Assembly (NCBI GenBank): GCA_951804985.1
Contig: OX638132.1
Coordinates: forward strand, 101,980,026-102,044,025
Length of the DNA: 64,000 nt
Reading direction: 5' to 3'
From: Dryomyza anilis
Taxonomy: Eukaryota > Arthropoda > Insecta > Diptera > Dryomyzidae
Shown here one piece after another: positions 1 through 12,633 of this stretch (its first letter is position 1; each line of letters opens with the position of its first letter). The position numbers and the translations under genes were made by a program. The notes under the pieces were generated by a model that made no database searches, was not told where the DNA came from, and saw only the letters and a list, made by a program, of their open reading frames with translations.

Positions 1-1682
1 TTTTCTAGTATTTAATGGTATTTTCCGATTAAAATATTAATTTATCCTATTGACAATTTTTAATAGTATAAAACTATTATTTATACAGTATTTTTTTTCT
101 GGGTGTATGGTCTGCAAAATCATAAATATTGTTTTTAATTATCAGTAGCACGGATCCAAAATAGTATTGAAAAAATCAAGATTTTTCGATTTTAGTTTTG
201 ACAATTGAAAGAAATTTGTGCTTACATTTTGTTGTAAAAAGATCTGTCGAAAAGTGTCTAAAATTTCGACATCAATTTTCTTAAAAACGTCACGTAATAG
301 ATAAAAAAAGCGTATGTATTCCAAATCAGCAACTGTGAATTATAAAGAAATTGTGGTGTGCTAATATTTTCTCATTTTGTAGACAAGTATTATTTTAACA
401 TAATAATTAAATGGTCGAACAAAACGGGAAATGACGGACTTTAATACAAATGATGAAATTATGTATACTTCATGATTTTTTAGGTTGTCGATTATTTAAT
501 TTTATCCTTGCAAAAATAAAAAAAATTATTGATAAAAACAACTAAATTTCAGAAAATAATTGAACAATATTTTGTTTTCAAATGAGAAAATTTTTACTGA
601 AAATTTAATTTTTCTCATTATTTGGGTTCAAAGTTGAGCTATACAAAATGATGTACAATGATTAATTAATTTGTATAATCCGTATTTCTGACTCAGTGAG
701 TTACTCAAAAATACTTAACACATTTACGCCGCGATCATGTATTTCCCGTTGACAATGATATCGGATGCAATTCGTTTGAATATCGAATGAATATCGTGTG
801 ACTAAAATTTTTGTTTGAGAGAGTTGTTTTGAGAGTTTTTTTTGTTGTCAGCATAAAAATCATACGCCAAAGTATATGAAAAATAGTTGGCAAAACAAAA
901 ATATTGAACAAACGTTCGATTCAAAGAGCGAAACCAATGAAACGTTTGGCATACGTCATACCAATTTTAGACGAATGGGACTAGAAACGAATCGTCATCA
1001 CACGATAATAAAAAGATACATGATTTGAGGGTTAATTTATATTGATTAGTAAAGAAAAAATTTAAATAAAAATTAAAAAAAAAAAATTAAAAATTTCTAC
1101 AGCACACAATGTGCAAAAATCTACAAAAGGCGCGCATAGCCCTCATTTTTTCTTTGGTTTTCATATTATAAAGACACCTACGAGAATTCTAAATTCTCCG
1201 AAATTCGAGTTCGAAAACTTTATAATAATTTAATAATTATAAACTGATTTAGAAAAATAATGAAAACCAGAATCATATACTACGTTAAATTCTGTAGACA
1301 ATAGATATACCACTAATATCAATTTTGAGACTTTATAGGCCTAAATATCAGCTTTCAAAATTATCCCAAAAGCAAAAGTGTGTTTTTTTTAAAGCATCAC
1401 AATTTTGTAAAATTTTCGAATTTGGAAAAAAAGACATCTTAATTTTTTTTTAAACATACACAAAGCTATTGAGCAAGTTCAATTAAAATCAAAGCCCAAA
1501 AATTATTCAATTTCTACGCATCATAAATATTGAACAAAGATACTTATTAAATGCGGAATATCGGTGCAGAGTACCAATAATAAAAAAAAAAAACTGAGTA
1601 TACGACTCGATTTCGCAAGGAATTCTCTTTAAGAATCTCTAATTTCTAGATATCTATTTTAATTAGTTTCGACGTGAGATTT
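1..1682. other. AT-rich intronic or upstream DNA, nothing recognised
   Basis: Homopolymer-rich sequence with only short chance frames. No exon, RNA gene or repeat boundary could be supported. Confidence 0.6.
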
Positions 1683-2367
1683 AAACCAGTTGTGATAGTT
1701 AGATCACATGGGAAATTTTAAAGAAGGTGTTATTATGATAGTTAGGATTATCAAAATTATTGTCGGTCTAAGCCGACTATAAATACACTACACATATGTG
1801 TGGTTACCATTCAAAGTGATATATAGGTCACCAGGGTATACGAATCCTGAAAATAACTACAAACATTCAATCGCTGAAGAATTTCCATTCATTTGATACC
1901 CATATTTACAAATGGGTAGGTGTACCGAATTTAGATTTTTTTTTTTGGTAACCACAACTCGTTTCGCAGGAAAACATTATTTTCATGTATTTCAGCATGA
2001 TGTCAATATATATTTGACCAAAAAAGTTTACCTAAGCACGTATACAGTAAAATTCACCATTTTTTAATGAGGTATTTGAACATAAGTGGTCGGTTCTCAG
2101 GTTCTCAGCTTAGATATATAAGTAATCTGAATCTAAAGTTTCACTGCCCTAGCTCTTCTACTTTTACTGTAATCCTGATATCAACAGACAGTCAGAAGGA
2201 CAGACAGACAGACAAACAGACGGTCAGACGGACATCGCTAAATCGACTCAAGAGGTCATACCGATCAAGAATATATATACTTCTCCATACCGGAGATGCT
2301 TCCTTCTGGGTGTTACAAACGGGGTACCAAACTGAATATACCCTTTCACTCTTAGTGTAGGGTATAA
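1683..2367 (-). mobile_element. mini-me/DINE-like non-autonomous repeat, copy 1
   Basis: About 685 bases that read, in reverse complement, as a close relative of 8842-9489. Shared landmarks are the CACATGGGAAATTTTAAAG block, a TATGTGTGGTTACCA block, a run of GACAGACA units (GTCT on the other strand), a TATATATTCTTGATC-type segment and the terminal TACACTAAGAGTGAAAGGG. A TA-rich tract and a GTCY tract together are the pattern described for mini-me/DINE-1 elements of flies, now placed with Helitrons. No protein is encoded; the peptide-like readings with CLSVCLS are the microsatellite. The family name is my inference; the copy relationship is seen directly. Confidence 0.7.
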
Positions 2368-3463
2368 AAACTTCCATGCACACGTTTTTTCCCAACTTGC
2401 AGTACTTCAAACATTCAATTTTGTTTGCCCAACATTGTAGAAAAAGCATCACAAAATTTATTTTAAACTATTATTTTTTCAAAATTTATTAAAGCACTTC
2501 TTTCTGAACACACAATTTTCAAAATTTCGCTTAATTAAACTCTTTTGAATTTGCATACAGCCTACAGCACCCAACATTTATTTGCAGCAATTAATGAGAA
2601 AACTTTTTCTCCACATGAAAATTAAGCGAAAAACATACTAAATGCTGCGTATGTTTGTCTGTAAATTAGAGCCAATATAAAATTCCACACATTTGCACCA
2701 AATAGTACCATCGAAAACTAAATGCAAAATGAAGTGTTTTATGTATTTTGGTGGGGTTAAAATAAACTTTAGGTTTTCGCTGGGAGTTACGAGCAGAGCA
2801 GCAGCCAACGGGTTTTGCCGACACGCGTCGTCGTACAACATATCGCATGTTGTTCACACGTTTAACCCGCAATCGAATGTAAATAATGCGCTTTAAGTCA
2901 CACACACACACACACAGATCCAACATGCCATACACCCTACATACCATATACCCTACACTCCCTCAAACCAGTTGTTTCGCTTCAATGTATTTTTAAGTAA
3001 ATTATAACTCGGCACTTGCCAAGGATATGTATTATGTGTGTCTGTGTGAGTCTCCATTTGTGGCTGGAAACTATTTCAGGAATATCGTATGTGCTTTGGT
3101 TGCTGTTTGTGGTACAAAATCGATTTGATTCTAAATATGTAGTAATCAATTTATAGAATATATTGAGTTGATCATTACAGAGTTGACACACAACACTGTT
3201 CAGCAAAACACTTAATCTGTTTTCATTTATATCATTTCTATATCATTGAAAGGTGCTGATTGTGTGTTTTCAGTTTTTGTTCTCTATAACGTAAATCTAA
3301 CACCTTAGCCAGCTGAATGTTTCATGTTTTCTTTAAATTACTATTTTTAAAATGGTAAATTAAGGCCTTTATAAAAAAACCTTAGTTCATTCTATAAAGA
3401 GTAAAAAAGAAACTGTAAACGCCATTTTTCTTTCAATTGTTAAGACCAATTATAAATGCTAAC

Positions 3464-4818
3464 CACGCCTAGCCTGAAACACTTTCAACCTAAAAGTCGT
3501 GGGTGAACCTAAATGTTTTAAGAATATGTTTCGGACATCTCTCCCGAGTATTTTAAGACTGAAATAAAAAAAATCGTAGGCAAGTTTTTTAAAATATCGC
3601 GGTGTCAATTTTTTTTGTGTGTTTTTTTGAAAATATTTTTTTGAAAATAACTTTTTTTCTTTTTTTTTGTTTGCTCAAACTATTAACTTTAGCCACTAAA
3701 ATAACCCATAAAAATTTCACATAAAAATTGTCCACCGTTATGGGTTAGAATTAGTGGTAACAAGTGCGAAAATAAAGTTTTTTTTTCAAAAATAGTCCTT
3801 TTTTGAGCATTATATCGTTAAATACTATTAAATAGTCTATACACGGATTAACGTGCATAAATGTATGTATCAAACAAACTATACCCCAATCCGCTATCTT
3901 TAACAGTTGTGAAGATATTCCAAATCAAAGTCAAATTTTCTTGAAAATTTGGTCAAAAAAACGTTCAACTTTTAGTAAACCATAAATAATTAAATTTTTA
4001 CTAATCAATTTGCAAATTTGAGCAACATTTCCTAAAAGTAGACTTTATTAGCTACAAGCTGGAATAAACATTTTACTTATTATGTGAATATTTCAAAAGA
4101 TATTGTGATAAAAAACGGAAAATATAGTGTATATTTTTAATTTTTTTATTTCAAAATATGTAATAATTACAAGGTAAAGTCACAATATCTTTGAAAAAGT
4201 CCACAACAAGAGCTCGTTTTTTTATTCAATAATGTAGCTAATATAGTCTACTTTTAGGAAATGTGACTCAAATTTTCAAATTGATTAGTTAAAATTCAAT
4301 TTGTATGGTTTACTAAAAGTTGAACGTTTTATTGACCAAATTTTCAAGAAAATTTGATTTTGATTTGGAATATCTTCTCAACTATTAAAGATAGCGAATT
4401 GGGGTTTAGTTTGTTTGGTACATACATTTATGCACGTTAATCCGTGTATAGACTATTTAATAGTATTTAAGGATATAATGCTCAAAAAAGGACTATTTTT
4501 GAAAAAACCTACATTTTCGCACTTGTTACCAGTAATTATGACCCATAACGGTGGACAAATTATGTAAAATTTTTATGGGTTATTTTAGTGGCTAAAGTTA
4601 ATAGTTTGAGCAAAAAAATAAAAGAAAAAAGTTATTTTCAAAAAAATATTTTCAAAAAACCGCACCTCAAAAATTGAAACCGCGATATTTTAAAAAACCT
4701 GCGTACGATTTTTTTTATTTCAGTCTTAAAATACTCGGGGGAGAAGTCCAAAACATATTCTTAAAACATTTAAGTTCTCCCACGACTTTTGGGTTGAAAG
4801 TGTTTCAGGCTAGGCGTG
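3464..4818. mobile_element. Foldback-type element (1.36-kb palindrome)
   Basis: Two arms of about 650 bases are near-perfect reverse complements around a short centre near 4140. The tips match: CACGCCTAGCCTGAAAC at the left, and the same sequence inverted at the right end. Internal matched blocks include AAAATATCGCGGT, ACTATTTAATAGTATTTAA and CCTAAAAGTAGACT. Flanking TAA occurs on both sides (one base from the left tip), a possible target duplication. No reading frame of note. Foldback/MITE-like DNA transposon relic is the likeliest explanation; a segmental inverted duplication is the alternative. Confidence 0.75.
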
Positions 4819-5929
4819 TAATACATTGATATATTTTTAAAATATTAATATCTAAACAAAATGTATGTCGTAAAATTTTAATTTTTATTGGATTTTTTTA
4901 GCATTTGAGTCTAATACTGAATAAAAAAACTGATATATTTTTATGCAGAGCAAGGTCCAAGCTAACGTTTGAAATTACTAACTTTTTTTTATCGGTTTTA
5001 GTTTTTAAAATATGCTCAATCAACACAGAGCATATAACACAAAGATAGTAGTTTTTATAATTAGGTCGGACTATGCTCTGAAGAAACGCCAATAATTTTA
5101 TTTTTATTAAATCCTAAATGCGAATAAAATACATATAAAATGTTAGTTTACTATACAAATAATTGTTATATTTCTATTTTTCACTCAATACTTAAATTTT
5201 GAATAAAAATTTGTTTTGCAATAAATACAAAAATTGTAAGAAATTCTCAAAAAAAAATATTATACAAAATAAAACTTTTTAATAATTAATTTCAAAAAAT
5301 TTTAAAAACTAAATGAAATTAATTTAAATAAACCGAAAATAGTTTTTATAAAAATTAATTGAATTTCTTTTATTTTTTATTTATCAAAATAGAAAAAATT
5401 CTATGTTTTTTTTTGTAAATATTATAAAAATGTTGTTTAATTTTTAATGCGCAAATTTGTTTTCTATTTTCTAAATTTCAAATATCAAAAGAATCCTTGT
5501 TAAATAAATTTTACACACGCAATACGAAGAAAAGTATAAATCGTGCATTGCTGCCATAAGTAAGAATTGTTGTTGCATCAAAAACTTACACAAAAAAATG
5601 GTAACAATTTCTGATTCTTTGTGCATGTTGCTTGTTTACGTTGCTGCTGTTTTTACAAGTTATTGCCAGCATTGTTGCTATTGCTGCGTGCTGCTCTTTT
5701 TACGCCATTCGCACCTGCTACTCGTAGGGATTTCAAATAAGCGCCACTCTCAATAACCCGATTTTTGTTTTGTTTTAAAATAAGCGAAACCGATTTCGAT
5801 TGAGTCGGTTACCAATATGAAAAATTTAATGTAAGTAAAATAAAAAAAAAAAAAAAAAATTAACAATTAAAAAAGAGATTTTTATTAAAGATTATTTATT
5901 CTTAATAACAAAACATACCTGAATAACAT

Positions 5930-6660
5930 ATTTTCGTAGTTTTAAGCAGACAAAGCTGTACTTTTACTAAATGCTACTTTTATTCCATAAATATGCCGAA
6001 TATCTGTCAAAAAACTGCTTCAAAAATCAATAAGTTCTACTAGACAAAAATTCTGAAATTTTTCAGTTATTTTTCTAGAAAACACTTAAACCTAAACTGC
6101 AGATTATCAAATTTTTAGAAATTTTAAAGGCATATTTCGTGTATTCGTTTTGATAAACTCCGACTTTTTCTACTTCGAATCATTCGAAACCCTGTTCCTA
6201 AATCGCCTCTACTCTACAAAAAATAACAAAATGTAAAAAATGTATAGGTAGATTTCCGGCATATTTTGGGGCCTATAAACTTTCGATAAAATAACTGCAC
6301 AAGATAAAATATTTATGACATTTTTGTGGAATACTTGGAGCATATTTTTGACAAATACTCAGTTAATTGGATGATGTTGGGAAGCGTATTGAAAGCTACA
6401 AAATTTTGTGAAATTTTAAAGGCAGATTCTGTGCATATTTTCGGACTGAAAAGAAAATATGCAGCATTTGCTAATTAACGCCTTTGTCTGCTTGAAATTC
6501 TTCGATTAAAATGTTTCTGTATTGTCCTGTCCTGCCAAAAGTGTATATAAAAGACACGTTTACAAAATTCGTGAAATATTTTGATACAGTTAAATGGAAG
6601 ATTCTAGGAAGCGCACATCACGTTATCAAATACTGTGGAATATTAAATTTTGTGTGCCTA
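5930..6660 (+). repeat. Dispersed repeat family R1, copy 1 (internally repetitive)
   Basis: Moderately conserved match to 33040-33850. Recurring blocks are AAATTTTAAAGGCAGATTC followed by a GGCATAT-type segment, and GCCTTTGTCTGCTTGAAAT. The same phrases return several times within each copy, so the family is itself built of diverged sub-repeats. No coding potential and no clear termini. Confidence 0.5.
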
Positions 6661-7249
6661 AAAAAGATGAAAAACTAATTTTATTTGTTAATTTGAACTA
6701 TGATTTGTATAATCATAAATTATATTATTGTTTATCATAAGATATGAAATGAAAAAAATATAATCCAAAAATAGTCTAAAATAATTTGGTGAAAAGAGCC
6801 TTAAATTGATATCACAATGTTACGAAAAAGTTACTTAATAGGAAAAACTGAGTGTGCAATCCAAATCAGTACCCGTGAATTATATACAGAATGGATGTAC
6901 GGATGGTAAATCAAATAAACCTAATTTCGGCACATATACCGCATAGACGGTTTCGTTTTTTTTTTCAAGGAAAAACCCAAACAGCTGGTTAATAAAACCT
7001 GTTTTGTTGACATCCCTAGTACTACTCCTCACAACTGGGTTTCTTTCAATCAATAGATTTTGCGCATCAGTTGACTAAAGTTGAGTTCATTTTAGAGTTC
7101 GGTTCAGTTGGGTTGCTCACATGTTGTTGATTGTATTTTTGTTTTTTTTTTTTCGATTTTATCATTTGCTTTGTTGCTGCGTCCTTCCAAGCGACTGCAT
7201 ATCTGCCAATAGTACGGCTGTCCTCCTCCAATCACAGTTGCTTTAGTTC

Positions 7250-8035
7250 ATTTTATTTTTATTTATTTTGTTTTATTTTATATTTTTTATTTAAATATAT
7301 TTATTATTTTATTTATTTTATTTTGTTTTATTTTATTTTATTTTGTTTTATTTTATTTTCTTTTATTTTATATTTTTTTTAAATATATTTATGATTTTAT
7401 TTATTTTGTTTTATTTTGTTTTATTTTGTTTTATTTTGTTTTATTTTGTTTTGTTTAATTTTATTTTATGTAATTTTATTTTATTTTGTTTCATTTTTTA
7501 TATATTTTTTTAAATATATTTATTATTTTATTTAGTTTGTTTTATTTTGTTTTATTTTATTTTGTTTAATTTTGTTTTATTTTGTTTTATTTTATTTTAT
7601 TTTATTTTATTTTATTTATTTTGTTTTATTTTATTTTGTTTTATTTTATTTTGTTTTATTTTGTTTTATTTTGTTTTGTTTTGTTTTATTTTATTTTATT
7701 TTATTTTATTTTATTTTATTTTATTTTATTCTATTTTATTTTATTTTATTTTATTTTGTTTTATTTTGTTTTATTTTGTTTTGTTCTATTTTGTTTTATT
7801 TTGTTTTATTTTGTTTTATTTTATTTTATTTTGTTTTATTTAATTTCATTTTATTTTATTTTATTTTATTTTATTTTATTTATTTTGTTTTATTTTGTTT
7901 TATTTTATTTTATTTTATTTTATTTTATTTTATTTTATTTTATTTTATTTTATTTATTTTGTTTTATTTTATTTTGTTATTTTATTTTGTTTTATATGTA
8001 CTTCTTTATTTTTAGTTATTTCTATTTTATTTGTT
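7250..8035. repeat. TTTTA/TTTTG pentanucleotide tract
   Basis: About 785 bases made almost only of TTTTA and TTTTG units. The first 300 bases hold a higher-order repeat: a TTTTATATTTTTT-AAATATATTTAT segment recurs near 7273, 7366 and 7496. From 7560 the tract is nearly pure. All forward frames are open and give Phe/Leu/Ile/Tyr-only peptides; these are not genes. Confidence 0.9.
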
Positions 8036-8841
8036 ATTCTTTTTTAATGCATTTTATTTATATGTTCAGTTTCTCTCTGCTTTGGTTCAAAGCAAACATT
8101 GAGTACTCTCCGAAATAATACCATAACATTAATACTTTTCTTACTATAACAATTATTCATTGTATTATTTAAATATCGGCAAATATGATTAAATACTACA
8201 AATACTATCAACTTATTGATTAATACTTTTAACTTATATGAAAATATTTATTTTTTAAAATAAATAACAGCTGTCCTATTGGCAAATACTTTTGTGGTAT
8301 TTTTGTTGAGTGTAGTTTTTATCGCCCTCCCGCTAACCGCCACGCAGTCTATTGTGATCCTTCCGCATGTGTGGGTTGGACATGTCTTTGTATCAGAGCA
8401 CTCACCGTGTCCTGCTGCTATTTACCACACAGTTTCCGTTTAATTTTCATCAACCGTATCGGTTTTCTCATGTCAAGCTAATGCTTCAATTCCTCTTCAT
8501 TACCACAATGTGCTACATTTAATTTATACAATTAAATTTCAGAATATAAGCAAACAATTCACAAATTTAGAAAAAATACATTATTTATATTTATAAAAAT
8601 ATATATCGATCTAAATATTTTAAAAACTTGCATTTATTTATTTTATTCTAAGAAAATACTGAAAATGACATACAATTTCCATTTTTTTTTTTAAATCGTT
8701 CCATAACAGAAAAAAAATGTGTTTGCAGATATCTATAGGAATTATCGTCGATAGAAAATATTAGTTTAGATTGTAATACAATAATACTATATTTTGACAC
8801 AATTGGCTTTAATCCATGATTTATATGAACTTACTATATTT

Positions 8842-9489
8842 ATTATACCCTACACTAAGAGTGAAAGGGTATATTCAGTATGGTACGCCGTTTGTAACAC
8901 CCATAAGGAAGCATCTCCGGTACGGAAAAGAATATATATTCTTGATCAGCATGACCTCCTGATTCGAATTAGCGATGTCCGTCTTTCCGTCTGTCTGTTG
9001 AAATCACGATTACAGAAAAAGTTGAAGAGCTAGAGCAATGAAACTTTAGATTTAGATTACTTATATATCTAAGCTGTCTAAACAATACCTCATATAAAAT
9101 TTATATCTACAGATCAATTTTACTGTATACGTGCTTAGGAAAACTTTTTTTGGTCAATTATATATTGATATCGTGCTCAAATACATGAAAATAATGGTTT
9201 CCGGCGAAACGACTTGTGGTTCCAAAAAAAAAAAAAAAAATGAAATTCGGTACATCTACCCATTTGTAAATATGGGTATCAAATGAATGGAAATTCTTCA
9301 GCGATTGAAAGTTTGCAGTTATTTTCAGGATTCGTATACCCCGGTGACCTATATACTACTTTGACTGGTAACCACACATATGTGTAGGGTATATATAGTC
9401 GTCTTAGACCGACTATAATTTTGATAATTCTAACTATCTTACTAACACCTACTTTAAAATTTCCCATGTGACCTTCCCAACTGGTTTTT
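8842..9489 (+). mobile_element. mini-me/DINE-like non-autonomous repeat, copy 2
   Basis: About 650 bases forming an inverted, well-conserved partner of 1683-2367, 6.5 kb away. It begins at TATACCCTACACTAAGAG and ends at the CCCATGTGACC and CCAACTGG blocks. It has the same internal order: AAGCATCTCCGG, TATATATTCTTGATCAG, a short GTCTGTCTG tract, then a poly(A) run near 9228. The GTCT tract is shorter than in copy 1. No coding potential. Confidence 0.7.
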
Positions 9490-9708
9490 ATATTTAAATA
9501 GATATTTTTATTCAGATATTACTAACTATCGTCCATGTTTTGGCTTTTGATCTAATTTCAGATAAAATTTGTAAACAAATGTTTTTAAATTCGATGTCAC
9601 AATACAATAAAAGTATTTTTCAAAAAAATTAAAATCGTTGAAGTCAAAACAAACGGATTGAATTAATTGAAAAAACTGAGACTTCGAATACAAAACCGTT
9701 TGTTCACA

Positions 9709-9709
<1 letters not shown>

Positions 9710-9743
<34 letters not shown>

Positions 9744-9746
9744 ATA
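9710..9746. repeat. TATC tetranucleotide microsatellite
   Basis: About nine TATC units immediately left of the mariner relic that starts at 9749. Confidence 0.9.
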
Positions 9747-9748
9747 TG

Positions 9749-10653
9749 AAGGGTTTTTCAAATGGGACGACGCCATATTTCTTGACGCTCTTTTCTCGCT
9801 ATTTCTCTTCAGTAAGGTTTGCCATTTTATGATGGAAAGATATACGAGCCAACAACGAGTCGAAATTATTAAAATTTACTACCGAAATTCGGAGTCAGTA
9901 GCCTCAACGTTAAGAGCGCTACGTCCAATTTATGGTCGTCATAATCGTCCTAGCAGATCAACAATTGAGCGTCTAGTGGAAAAATTTGAATCCGCAGGCA
10001 CAAGAAGTGCCCGTAGTGTCGAGAATATTGCTACCGCTGAGGCTTCAGTTGAAGAAAGCCCAAATGTGTCGGTTTATTGCGGTTTATGGGCCGGCGGCTT
10101 CATTGGGCCGTACTTCTTCCGTGATGATCAAAACCGGCACGTAACTGTGAATGGGAATCGCTACCGTTCAATGATAAACGAATATTTTTGGCCCCAATTA
10201 GATGATATGGACTTGGAGGACATGTGGTTCCAACAGGACGGCCCACAAGCCACACAGCGAATGCCACAATCAATTTATTGGAAACCAAGTTTGAAGAACG
10301 TGTTATCTCACGAAATGGTCCAGTCGATTGGCCGCCTCGGTCGTGCGATTTGACGCCGTTAGACTATTTCCTGTGGGGCTACGTCAAGTCTATGGTCTAT
10401 GCCAACGATTGATGAACTTCGTACGAATATCGAACGTGAAATAGCAGCAGTATCGGCCGATTTATGCTTGAAATCCGTCGAAAATTGGGTTCAGCGTCTG
10501 GACTTCTGCAAGCGTGCCCGTGGTGGCCATGCAAAAGAAATCGAGTTCCATACATCTTACTTTTACAGGAATGAAGAATTTCATGGATATCCAAAACGGT
10601 TTTTGTTTTATTTAAAAAATAAACTTTTGTAGCGCTCTTATTGAAAAACCCTT
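9749..10653 (+). mobile_element. DD41D (rosa-type) mariner relic, copy 1
   Basis: Element of about 905 bases bounded by AAGGGTTTTTCAA at the left and its inverse at the right. The flanks read TG on both sides rather than the TA expected of this superfamily, so the target site is mutated or atypical. Compared with the copy at 17423-18657, much of the left subterminal region, a short segment in the N-terminal part and roughly 310 bases of the centre (with the first catalytic Asp) are missing. It keeps a 17-base segment that the other copy has lost. Next to a GTCT microsatellite. Confidence 0.85.
9829..10560 (+). pseudogene. DD41D mariner transposase pseudogene, copy 1
   Basis: Broken remnant of a Tc1/mariner-superfamily transposase, the cut-and-paste enzyme that binds the terminal repeats and inserts at TA. 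The N-terminal helix-turn-helix region is readable (YTSQQRVEIIKIYYRN, then an RSTIERLVEKF helix). After residue about 70 a large central deletion joins it to the C-terminal catalytic half (YFFRDDQ, MWFQQDG). The first catalytic Asp is in the deleted part. A one-base loss after QQDG shifts frame; the PRSCDLTPLDYFLW block with the last Asp continues in another frame, and a further shift follows. The natural stop seen in the other copy is lost. There is no path to a functional protein. Spacing of the last two acidic residues is best measured in copy 2. Confidence 0.85.
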
Positions 10654-10668
10654 TGTATAAAACTCTTG

Positions 10669-10699
<31 letters not shown>

Positions 10700-11520
10700 A
10701 GTAAGTCTGTGTGTCTGTCTTTGTGTCTGTCAGTCAGTCTGTTTGAAAATAAAACGGAACAAAAACACATAATCAAAATGAAACAAAAAAACAAAACCAT
10801 AAATACAAAAGAAAAACACAAATGCAAAACAACAAAGCAAAAATACAAAAACAAAAACAAAATACAAAAGAAAAATACAAAAACAAAAACAGAAGCAAAA
10901 CACAAAAGCAAAATACAAAAGCAAAAACACAAAAACAAAAAACAAAAGCAAAATCAAAAGCAAAAACAAAAGCAAAAAAATAAAAGAAAAGAAAATAGAA
11001 ACACAAAAAAAAAGCAGAGACACAAAAACACAAAACAAAAAGAAAGTAAAAATACAAAAACTAAAGCAAAACACAAAAACAAAAGTAAAGACATAAAAAC
11101 AAAAGCAAAAACAAAAGCAAAAAATAAAAGAAAAGTAATAACACAAAAACAAAAGCAGAGACACAAAAACACAAAACGAAAGTAAAAATACAAAAACTAA
11201 AGCAAAACACAAAAACAAAAGTAAAGACATAAAATCAAAAGCAAAAAAACAAGACAAAACAGAACAGAACAAAAATACATAATCAAAACCAAACAAAACC
11301 ATAAATACAAAATAAAAACACAAAAACAAAAGAAAAACACAAATGCAAAAACATAAAAGCAAAACACAAAAACAAAAAATCTCTACACGAAATTTACTTA
11401 AAATTTGGAATATATATAAGAACCCACCAAACAAACTCAATTAGACTATCGAAAATAAATAATAAAAATGTTCTTTATATCAATAAAATCATTCCATATC
11501 CTTGCATTCACAAAATCTTT
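10669..11520 (+). mobile_element. Helitron-like A-rich element, copy I (degenerate)
   Basis: Begins with a GTCT microsatellite (10669-10742), continues with some 640 bases of AAAACAAAAGC-type low-complexity sequence (10746-11385), and ends with CATATCCTTGCATTCACAAA (11496-11515), the same 3' block as in 15072-15739. The final hairpin and CTAG end seen there are not preserved. The long Lys/Thr/Asn-rich frame through the A-rich part is not a gene. Confidence 0.5.
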
Positions 11521-12234
11521 GCAATATTATCGATCCCTTACAGGCAAAACATAGTAAACTACAAAAAATTAATTTCAAAGGATGTGAAATAAAACGTCTC
11601 AAAATAGAGTAGTTCAATATTTCATTTTTTTTTTCGAAATATATACTTTAAATAAGCTGACGTTTTCTGACAGAATTATTTGAAAAAAAAATATAGTTAC
11701 AATGTTTTGCCTGTCACAATTTATTTCAAACCATGATACAATTATTCAAGGTAGAAGTATTATAGTTCTTGTTCTTCTTAGGCGTCCCGTGCTTCTGTCA
11801 AACGCCTGCAAATACTGTCAAATGTCCCGTGATTATGTTAAAATGTTGTATGTGACAAGGGATACTAGTACCTTGTTATTGTATCACGTTTCGAACAAAC
11901 TTTCAATTGTACAACTTACGATGTTAAGATAAAAAGGTCTCATACAAACACGATTTGGATATCTGAATTTCGGTAAACGACAACAGAGAACTAACACGTA
12001 TAGGAATATTTTGGCACATGTTTAATGAAAATTGAGACTAGCCAGTGGGATGTATTTTACTTTGATGGAAAAATGCATTGGAAGTACATAGTAAACTTAC
12101 ATTTTATTTAAATTTTATATTTTTGCTTTAAATATAGACATATTCTCTACAAATATTCATATGTTTATAAATTTCTACGATTACCACAAAAGAATTAAAA
12201 ATACTTGAAGTAGTTACTAAAAGAAATATTTAAA

Positions 12235-12280
12235 TTATTATCGTAACCAACATTTTTCGAAAATGTTGTTACGATAATAA
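12235..12280. repeat. Near-perfect 46-bp palindrome
   Basis: TTATTATCGTAAC and AACATTTT form the left stem; the right side is its exact reverse complement, with one unpaired C and a TCG loop. Isolated hairpin with no neighbouring element that explains it. Confidence 0.85.
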
Positions 12281-12633
12281 GTGTTATTGAGCATTATTTT
12301 AAATTTGTAATATGACCTTGCAGGGATATGGGATTCCAAAAATACAATACAAAAATTCCCAAAATGATCTTTAACGACATTTTGTCTGGATGGTATCGAT
12401 AATATTTCGTAAAAAAATTATTAGCATTAAATTTATATTTTTTAACATTAAAATGAAATGTAAATAACAATATGTTTTCAAGAAAGTTTTATGTTTTAAA
12501 TGTTTTTCACATCCAAACATATCTATGTTCACAAGTACAACTAAAATTATACATTGTAAATATAAAGATGTTTGAATGTCATTATAATAATGTTTTTCAA
12601 TGCAATAACACCTTTTCATGCATAAAGCATTAA

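Noticed and set aside
2192..2452. Reverse frame with CLSVCLSF repeats
   Set aside because: GTCT microsatellite of the mini-me/DINE-like element, seen again at 8842-9489.
7547..8118. Phe/Leu/Tyr frames of 98-178 residues
   Set aside because: Low-complexity TTTTA/TTTTG tract, open in every forward frame.
10709..11440. Lys/Thr-rich and reverse Phe/Cys/Val-rich frames
   Set aside because: A-rich interior of a Helitron-like element; composition artefact on both strands.
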